Below, one piece after another: positions 58,954-64,000 of a stretch of 64,000 nt of DNA. The stretch is taken from contig CACBFA010000001.1 in the NCBI GenBank assembly GCA_902538525.1, positions 124,250-188,249 on the forward strand, given 5' to 3'. The notes under the pieces were generated by a model. The model did not search any database and was not told the DNA's origin. It was given only the letters and a program-made list of their open reading frames with translations. The DNA comes from an uncultured Pelagibacteraceae bacterium (GTDB lineage Bacteria > Pseudomonadota > Alphaproteobacteria > Pelagibacterales > Pelagibacteraceae). A program made the position numbers and the translations under genes. The first letter of the stretch is position 1. Every line of letters begins with the position of its first letter.

Positions 58954-59778
58954 TTACCATTTAGCTGTTGGTGGTAATGACATAAGTATAGCTTCAACAT
59001 TTCCACCAGTTTGTAAACCAAATTTTGTCCCCCTATCATGTAATAAATTAAATTCAACATATCTACCTCTTTTTTTGTATTGGATTTCTTTATCTTTAAT
59101 TGTCCATTTTAATTTATTTTTTTTCTCAATTATTTCATTAGAAATGTTTTTAAAACTTATTCCCACTTCTCTAACAAAAGAAAAATCTTTTTCCCAATTA
59201 TTTTTTTTATAATCAAAAAAAATTCCACCAATACCCCTAGGCTCTTTCCTATGCGGTAAATAAAAATATTCATCACACCACTTTTTATATTTTTTGTAAT
59301 AATTTTTGTTATGTTTATTACATGATTTTTTTAGTTCTGAATGAAACCAATTTTCTAATTTCTTATCTTTCATACAAGGTGTAACATCCATTCCACCTCC
59401 AAACCAACCAAATGAAGTAACTATATACCTCGTGTTAAAATGCATTGCGGGCACATGAGGATTTTTCATATGCATAACAACAGATATTCCAGATGCCCAA
59501 AATTTAGAGCTTGTTTTTGTACCTGGAACTTTATTTTTAAATTCATTTGAAAATTTTCCATAAACTTCTGAAAAATTTACTCCAACTTTATCAAAAATTT
59601 TACCGTTTTCTAAAATTCTATATTGTCCTCCACCTTCATCATTACTTTTACTTCTATTCCAATTAGTAATTTTAAATTTGGTTTTTTTGCCCTCTTTTTC
59701 CTCAATTTCTCTACAAAGTACTTCTTGTAAAGTTTTAAACCAATTTTTTGCTAATTTCTTTTTTATGTATTGATCCAT
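58954..59778 (-). CDS. hemF: Oxygen-dependent coproporphyrinogen III oxidase
   Basis: 274 residues. HemF signatures: NFSEVYGKF, VVMHMKNPHVPAMHFNTRY, GWFGGGMDVTPCM, YYKKYKKWCDEYFYLPHR and REPRGIGGIFFDY, and the closing FNLLHDRGTKFGLQTGGNVE. It needs O2 to make protoporphyrinogen IX precursors. Fits the aerobic respiration genes around it. Its start abuts the trmL stop directly (59778/59779). Confidence 0.97.
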   Translation of the reverse strand: MDQYIKKKLAKNWFKTLQEVLCREIEEKEGKKTKFKITNWNRSKSNDEGGGQYRILENGKIFDKVGVNFSEVYGKFSNEFKNKVPGTKTSSKFWASGISVVMHMKNPHVPAMHFNTRYIVTSFGWFGGGMDVTPCMKDKKLENWFHSELKKSCNKHNKNYYKKYKKWCDEYFYLPHRKEPRGIGGIFFDYKKNNWEKDFSFVREVGISFKNISNEIIEKKNKLKWTIKDKEIQYKKRGRYVEFNLLHDRGTKFGLQTGGNVEAILMSLPPTAKW

Positions 59779-60255
59779 TTAACCTAACTGTCTTATAAAT
59801 TCTGAAGCTCCTATGGCCACTGATATTGAAATGTTTAACGATCTTTTATTTTTTAGCATTGGAATCTTAATTCTTTCATTAACCTTAGAATGTACATTTT
59901 CTGGAACACCAGCACTTTCTCTGCCAAAGAGCAATATATCATTACGCTTAAATTTAAACTTTGTATAAACTTTGCTAGCTTTTGTCGTCATTAAAACTAC
60001 TCTATTTTTACTATTTTCATCAAAGAATTCTTTAGAGCTCTTGTAAAATTTAATTTCACTGTAATCTAAATAATCCATAACAACTCTCTTGAACCTTTTA
60101 TCGCTAAATAAAAACCCACAAGGTTCAATGATTTCTAAACTAGCACCTAGGCAAGAACAAGTTCGAATAATTGAAGCTGTATTTTGAGGAATATCCGGCT
60201 GATATAGAGCTACTTTTAGACTGTGTTTTAAAGGTTTCTGTGTCATTGTTACCAT
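59779..60255 (-). CDS. trmL: tRNA (cytidine-34/uridine-34 2'-O)-methyltransferase TrmL
   Basis: 158 residues. SPOUT fold: [19 protein letters not shown] at the start, [16 protein letters not shown] in the middle and [18 protein letters not shown] at the end. It methylates the wobble base of certain leucine tRNAs. Two possible ATGs (60255 and 60246); I give the first. It is divergent from petA with 60 bases between starts. An inverted repeat TATATGA-AA-TCATATA (60275-60290) lies in that gap. Confidence 0.93.
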   Translation of the reverse strand: MVTMTQKPLKHSLKVALYQPDIPQNTASIIRTCSCLGASLEIIEPCGFLFSDKRFKRVVMDYLDYSEIKFYKSSKEFFDENSKNRVVLMTTKASKVYTKFKFKRNDILLFGRESAGVPENVHSKVNERIKIPMLKNKRSLNISISVAIGASEFIRQLG

Positions 60256-60315
60256 AGAAATATCTCTTTTTTATTATATGAAATCATATATTACCAAAGT
60301 TATAAAATATTAAAG

Positions 60316-60837
60316 ATGTCAGATCAAAAAGACGAAAAAAAGACCAACAGAAGAGATTTCTTGTTTACTGCTACTGCCGCAGCAGGTGCAGTTGGAGTAG
60401 GTGCTGCTGTTTGGCCATTAGTCGATCAAATGAACCCAGATGCCTCTGTAAAAGCATTAGCAAGCACAGAAGTAGATGTAAGTTCAATGCAACCCGGACA
60501 ATCTTTAACGGTTCTTTGGAGAGGTAAACCTGTTTTTATAAAGAGAAGAACGGATGATGAAATTAAAAAAGCAAGAGCAGTTGACATCAATAATCTTAAG
60601 CATCCTGAAAAAGATGAAGATAGAGCAAAGAATCCCGAATGGTTAGTGATGCTTGGGATTTGTACCCATCTAGGATGTGTTCCATTAACAGATAAAGGTG
60701 ATTATGATGGTTGGTTTTGTCCTTGCCATGGTTCTCATTATGATACATCTGGTAGAATTAGAAAAGGACCAGCTCCAACTAATATGGAGATACCTAAATA
60801 CGAATTTGTAAATACTAACACGATTAAGATTGGATAA
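60316..60837 (+). CDS. petA: Ubiquinol-cytochrome c reductase iron-sulfur subunit (Rieske)
   Basis: 173 residues. Twin-arginine leader [16 protein letters not shown], single membrane span, then the 2Fe-2S ligands in [10 protein letters not shown] (from residue 116) and [15 protein letters not shown]. First gene of the bc1 operon. The Tat motif and uncleaved anchor are typical. Confidence 0.98.
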   Translation: MSDQKDEKKTNRRDFLFTATAAAGAVGVGAAVWPLVDQMNPDASVKALASTEVDVSSMQPGQSLTVLWRGKPVFIKRRTDDEIKKARAVDINNLKHPEKDEDRAKNPEWLVMLGICTHLGCVPLTDKGDYDGWFCPCHGSHYDTSGRIRKGPAPTNMEIPKYEFVNTNTIKIG

Positions 60838-60839
60838 AT

Positions 60840-62111
60840 ATGAGCGATCACGAATACACACCTAGTTCAAAGTTTGGTAAATGGTTTAATGATAGATTGC
60901 CTTTGCTTACATTGGCAAATCACTTAACAGATTACCCTACACCAAAAAATTTAAATTACTGGTGGACTTTTGGTGGGATATTAACTTTTTGCTTAATTAC
61001 CCAAATAGTTACAGGATTAGTTTTGGCTATGCACTACATTGCTCATGCAGATATGGCATTCAGCAGTGTCGAACATATAATGAGAGATGTGAATTATGGA
61101 TGGTTGTTAAGATATGTTCACGCAAATGGTGCTTCTATGTTTTTCCTTGCAGTTTATATTCATATTTTTAGATCATTATTTTATGGATCATATAAATCTC
61201 CTAGAGAAATAATTTGGATACTTGGAATTATAATTTATTTGCTAATGATGGCGGCTGCATTTATGGGATATGTTCTTCCTTGGGGACAAATGAGTTTTTG
61301 GGGAGCAACAGTAATAACAAATTTATTTAGTGCAATTCCACTTGTGGGAGAGAGTATAACAACTTGGTTATGGGGTGGTTACTCAGTTGATAATCCAACT
61401 TTAACTAGATTTTTTACTCTTCATTACTTAATACCATTTTTAATACTGGGGCTTGTAGTACTCCACATATGGGCATTACATGTTCCTGGAAATAATAATC
61501 CAGTTGGTATTGATATTAAAAAACCTTCTAAAGATACAGTTCCATTTCATCCATACATTGTAATTAAAGATGCTTTTGCGTTATTAATGTTTTGTATAGT
61601 TTTTGCATTGTTTGTATTTTATCAACCAAATATTTTAGGACATGCTGATAATTATATCGAGGCAGACCCACTTGTAACTCCAGCTCACATAGTTCCCGAG
61701 TGGTACTTATTACCTTTTTATGCGATCTTAAGATCAGTTCCTGATAAACTTATGGGTGTTGTTGCCATGTTGTCAGCTATTTTAATTTTAGCTGCTTTAC
61801 CATGGTTGGATACGTCAAAAGTTAGATCAGCAGTATTCAGACCATTATTTAGACAGTTCTACTGGATCTTGGTAGCTGATGTTTTAATTCTAGGATATGT
61901 AGGGGCGATGCCAGCTGAAGGATTGTACTTGTTAATTGCAAGAGTTGCTACAGCGTATTACTTTGCGCATTTTTTAATTATTCTTCCAGTTTTAGGATGG
62001 AAAGAAAAAACTACCCCGCTGCCTTTGAGCATTACCGAGCCAGTTTTAGGAGGCTCGCCAAATTTAGCTGCAGCAAGGAGTGATGAAAAAATAGAAAAAA
62101 CAATAAAGTGA
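60840..62111 (+). CDS. petB: Cytochrome b of the bc1 complex
   Basis: 423 residues. Heme histidines in [20 protein letters not shown] and [21 protein letters not shown], Qo motif PEWY ([20 protein letters not shown]), and [17 protein letters not shown] [14 protein letters not shown]. Eight membrane helices. Two bases separate it from petA; its stop overlaps the petC start (GTGA). Confidence 0.99.
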   Translation: MSDHEYTPSSKFGKWFNDRLPLLTLANHLTDYPTPKNLNYWWTFGGILTFCLITQIVTGLVLAMHYIAHADMAFSSVEHIMRDVNYGWLLRYVHANGASMFFLAVYIHIFRSLFYGSYKSPREIIWILGIIIYLLMMAAAFMGYVLPWGQMSFWGATVITNLFSAIPLVGESITTWLWGGYSVDNPTLTRFFTLHYLIPFLILGLVVLHIWALHVPGNNNPVGIDIKKPSKDTVPFHPYIVIKDAFALLMFCIVFALFVFYQPNILGHADNYIEADPLVTPAHIVPEWYLLPFYAILRSVPDKLMGVVAMLSAILILAALPWLDTSKVRSAVFRPLFRQFYWILVADVLILGYVGAMPAEGLYLLIARVATAYYFAHFLIILPVLGWKEKTTPLPLSITEPVLGGSPNLAAARSDEKIEKTIK

Positions 62112-62890
62112 GAAAGTTAAAAAATATTTTTTTTGTATTAATATTCTCAGTTATAGTACTAAATTCATCTAACTCTGCTGAAAAATCACCTCCATTTTTA
62201 GAGACTAAATGGACTTTCAAAGGTCTCTTTGGAAAATTTGATAGAGCATCACTTCAAAGGGGTTATCAAGTATATACAGAAGTATGCGCATCTTGCCATT
62301 CTATGAAATATTTAACCTATAGAAATTTAGCAGAAAAGGGTGGACCAGAATTTTCTGAAGCAGAGGCCAAAGCAATAGCTGCAAGTTTTGAGGTAACAGA
62401 TGGCCCGGACAGCACTGGAGAAATGTTTGTAAGACCAGCCAAATTGTCTGATAAATTCGTGATGCCATATGCTAATGAGCAAGAAGCTAAAGCTGCTAAT
62501 GGTGGTGCTTATCCACCAGACATGTCTGTTCTAGTTAAGGCAAGAAAAGGTGGAGCAGATTATATTTATTCTTTATTGCTAGGATATTCTGAACCTCCAG
62601 AGGGTGTAGAACTTGATGATGGTGTTTATTACAACAAGTATATGTATGGTAATAAAATTAAAATGCCAGCTCCTTTATCTGATGACTTAATTGAGTATAC
62701 AGATGGAACAAAAGCTACAGCAGAACAAATGTCTAAAGATGTCACAAATTTTCTGATGTGGTCAGCAGAGCCACATTTAGAGCAAAGACATAAAACAGGA
62801 TTTAGAGTTATAGCTTATTTGATAATATTGACTGTATTGGTTTACTTTACAATGAAGAAGATATGGTCACGTGTTGAACCTAAAGTTTAG
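62108..62890 (+). CDS. petC: Cytochrome c1
   Basis: 260 residues. Starts with GTG at 62108, overlapping the petB stop. Signal peptide [19 protein letters not shown], heme c site [16 protein letters not shown] (CASCH at 60-64), axial Met in [15 protein letters not shown], and a C-terminal membrane anchor. It passes electrons from the Rieske subunit to cytochrome c. The last 24 bases overlap the convergent ychF. Confidence 0.97.
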   Translation: MRKLKNIFFVLIFSVIVLNSSNSAEKSPPFLETKWTFKGLFGKFDRASLQRGYQVYTEVCASCHSMKYLTYRNLAEKGGPEFSEAEAKAIAASFEVTDGPDSTGEMFVRPAKLSDKFVMPYANEQEAKAANGGAYPPDMSVLVKARKGGADYIYSLLLGYSEPPEGVELDDGVYYNKYMYGNKIKMPAPLSDDLIEYTDGTKATAEQMSKDVTNFLMWSAEPHLEQRHKTGFRVIAYLIILTVLVYFTMKKIWSRVEPKV

Positions 62891-63940
62891 AACATCCCCA
62901 TCTTTAACGATATAATCTTTACCTTCTAATCTCATTTTACCATTTTCTTTAGATTTTAACCAACCGCCATTAAAAACAAAATCTTGATAAGACACAGTTT
63001 CTGCTCTTATAAAACCTTTTTCAAAATCTGTATGAATTACACCTGCTGCTTGAGGCGCCATGCAATTTTTGTTAATTGTCCAAGCTCTTGTCTCCTCAAT
63101 ACCTGAAGTAAAAAACGTTTCTAAAGATAAAAGGTCATATCCTTTTTTGATTAATAAATTCAATCCAGTATCATCAACATTTATCATTTTCATATAGTTT
63201 TTTCTTTCTTCATTTTCTAATGCATTTAATTGATTTTCTATTTCAGCTGAAATAGTTAGAGTATTTTTAGAACCATATTTTTCAATGAAACTTTTTGTAT
63301 AATTATTGCCTTTATCAATGCTATTTTCATCAACATTACAAACATACAATTTAGGCTTTATTGACAATAATCCTGACAATTTTACATCCTTTTTATCAAA
63401 TTCATCATATAATTTATTTATATCATCGTTATCATTAATTAAATTCTGTGCTCTATCTAGAATTTGGTTTTGATTTTCATCATTATTTTTTTTATTTTTC
63501 TTATCTAGTCTTTTTTGAATAGATTCCAAATCTGCCAAAGACATTTCTGTTTCAATTATTTCTAAATCTCTAATTGGATCAACTGTTGGATTTACATTTT
63601 GAATATCATCAGAATCAAAACACCTAATTAAATGAATAACAGCATCCACTTCTCTTATGTGGGATAGGAATTTGTTACCTAATCCTTCACCTTTAGAGGC
63701 TCCTTCGACTAATCCTGCTATATCAACAAAAGATATTGTAGTATTTATTTTTTTTTTTGAATTTGAAATTTTAACCAATTCATCTAACCTATAATCTGGT
63801 ACAGGAACGATGCCTATATTTGGATCTATCGTACAGAAAGGAAAATTTGCTGCTTGGGCTTTACTTGAATTTGTAAGTGCATTAAATAATGTAGATTTAC
63901 CAACATTTGGTAAACCAACTATACCACACTTAAAACCCAT
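62867..63940 (-). CDS. ychF: Redox-regulated ATPase YchF (OLA1 family)
   Basis: 357 residues. GIVGLPNVGKSTLFNALTN, then NFPFCTIDPNIGIVPVPD, FVDIAGLVEGASKGEGLGN (G3) and CNVDE as G4 (N-x-x-E, as in OLA1 ATPases). The C-terminal TGS-like domain ends [18 protein letters not shown]. It binds ATP rather than GTP and associates with ribosomes. The stop codon is in the overlap with petC. Confidence 0.97.
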   Translation of the reverse strand: MGFKCGIVGLPNVGKSTLFNALTNSSKAQAANFPFCTIDPNIGIVPVPDYRLDELVKISNSKKKINTTISFVDIAGLVEGASKGEGLGNKFLSHIREVDAVIHLIRCFDSDDIQNVNPTVDPIRDLEIIETEMSLADLESIQKRLDKKNKKNNDENQNQILDRAQNLINDNDDINKLYDEFDKKDVKLSGLLSIKPKLYVCNVDENSIDKGNNYTKSFIEKYGSKNTLTISAEIENQLNALENEERKNYMKMINVDDTGLNLLIKKGYDLLSLETFFTSGIEETRAWTINKNCMAPQAAGVIHTDFEKGFIRAETVSYQDFVFNGGWLKSKENGKMRLEGKDYIVKDGDVLNFRFNT

Positions 63941-64000
63941 TTAATTATTGTTAACTTTGCTTGAGAATAAATCTAATTTTTTATCTATCAAAATAGCAAT
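63941..64000 (-). CDS. Partial gene, probably peptidyl-tRNA hydrolase (C-terminus)
   Basis: A minus-strand frame enters from beyond the window and ends with TAA at 63941-63943, directly before ychF. The 19 visible residues (IAILIDKKLDLFSSKVNNN) have no stop and no diagnostic motif. pth lies directly upstream of ychF in many Proteobacteria, so pth is the best guess. The identification is from neighbourhood only. Confidence 0.45.
   Translation of the reverse strand: MAILIDKKLDLFSSKVNNN

Noticed and set aside
60275..60290. Inverted repeat TATATGA-AA-TCATATA before petA as a regulator site
   Set aside because: A seven-base AT-rich inverted repeat is expected by chance a few times in intergenic DNA of this composition; kept only as a note because its half-site resembles the 35917 palindrome.

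Overview
The window comes from a SAR11-type alphaproteobacterium (Pelagibacterales, close to Candidatus Pelagibacter). The evidence is the very AT-rich sequence, the extreme gene packing (most genes overlap by 1-14 bases or lie within 30 bases of the next), the alphaproteobacterial cox and pet operon orders, a CcrM-type methyltransferase, a split b/b' ATP synthase and a blh-crt retinal pathway. Nearly everything is core housekeeping. No rRNA, CRISPR array, insertion sequence or prophage was found. There is one tRNA. No gene-free stretch exceeds 300 bases; the longest is 35804-36016.

Layout: 1-1703 holds the end of tldD and pmbA. 1704-3624 holds three envelope or membrane proteins of unknown role. 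3632-5458 is typA. 5560-8431 is an accessory operon: an arylsulfotransferase-like protein, two small membrane proteins and a PAPS-type sulfotransferase. 8453-10533 is groES-groEL with a heat-shock type promoter and a strong terminator. 10601-17063 runs from a HAD phosphatase through ribF, ileS, lspA and a BamF-like lipoprotein to pgi. 17055-24724 holds rsmD-purD, then a tight ubiA-msbA-waaA-lpxK-acyltransferase run for lipid A and Kdo. 24774-28380 holds small metabolic genes and rsmE. 28440-33948 is the aa3 cytochrome c oxidase operon (coxB, coxA, ctaB, a 41-codon coxF-like gene, ctaG, coxC, surf1), followed by thrC and a peroxiredoxin.

35804-37386 is the oddest part. A two-gene cassette (an unknown protein and a MORN-repeat protein) is bracketed by a 16-base direct repeat (15/16 identical). 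The left copy sits in a GC-richer, RNA-like segment. 37387-43970, all on the minus strand, holds rnhA, thrB and ispH and the retinal genes blh-crtY-crtB-crtI; no crtE or proteorhodopsin gene is in the window. 44019-50000 holds the F0 ATP synthase genes, a short SMC apparently lacking a hinge, a DsbA-like protein and DciA. 50001-58950 holds mutY, a flavin monooxygenase, ccrM, rnhB, a uracil-DNA glycosylase, a TPR protein, ispE, tRNA-Gln, the CCA-adding enzyme and greA. 58954-64000 holds hemF, trmL, the bc1 complex (petABC), ychF and probably the tail of pth.

Taken together the genes describe an aerobic chemoheterotroph (bc1 and aa3 oxidase, oxygen-dependent hemF) with a retinal route for light use and a lipid A outer membrane. 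The items most worth follow-up are the repeat-flanked MORN cassette, the sulfotransferase operon, the hinge-less SMC, and the ccrM promoter whose -10 overlaps its own methylation site. All calls rest on reading the sequence and recognising motifs; no database search was run.
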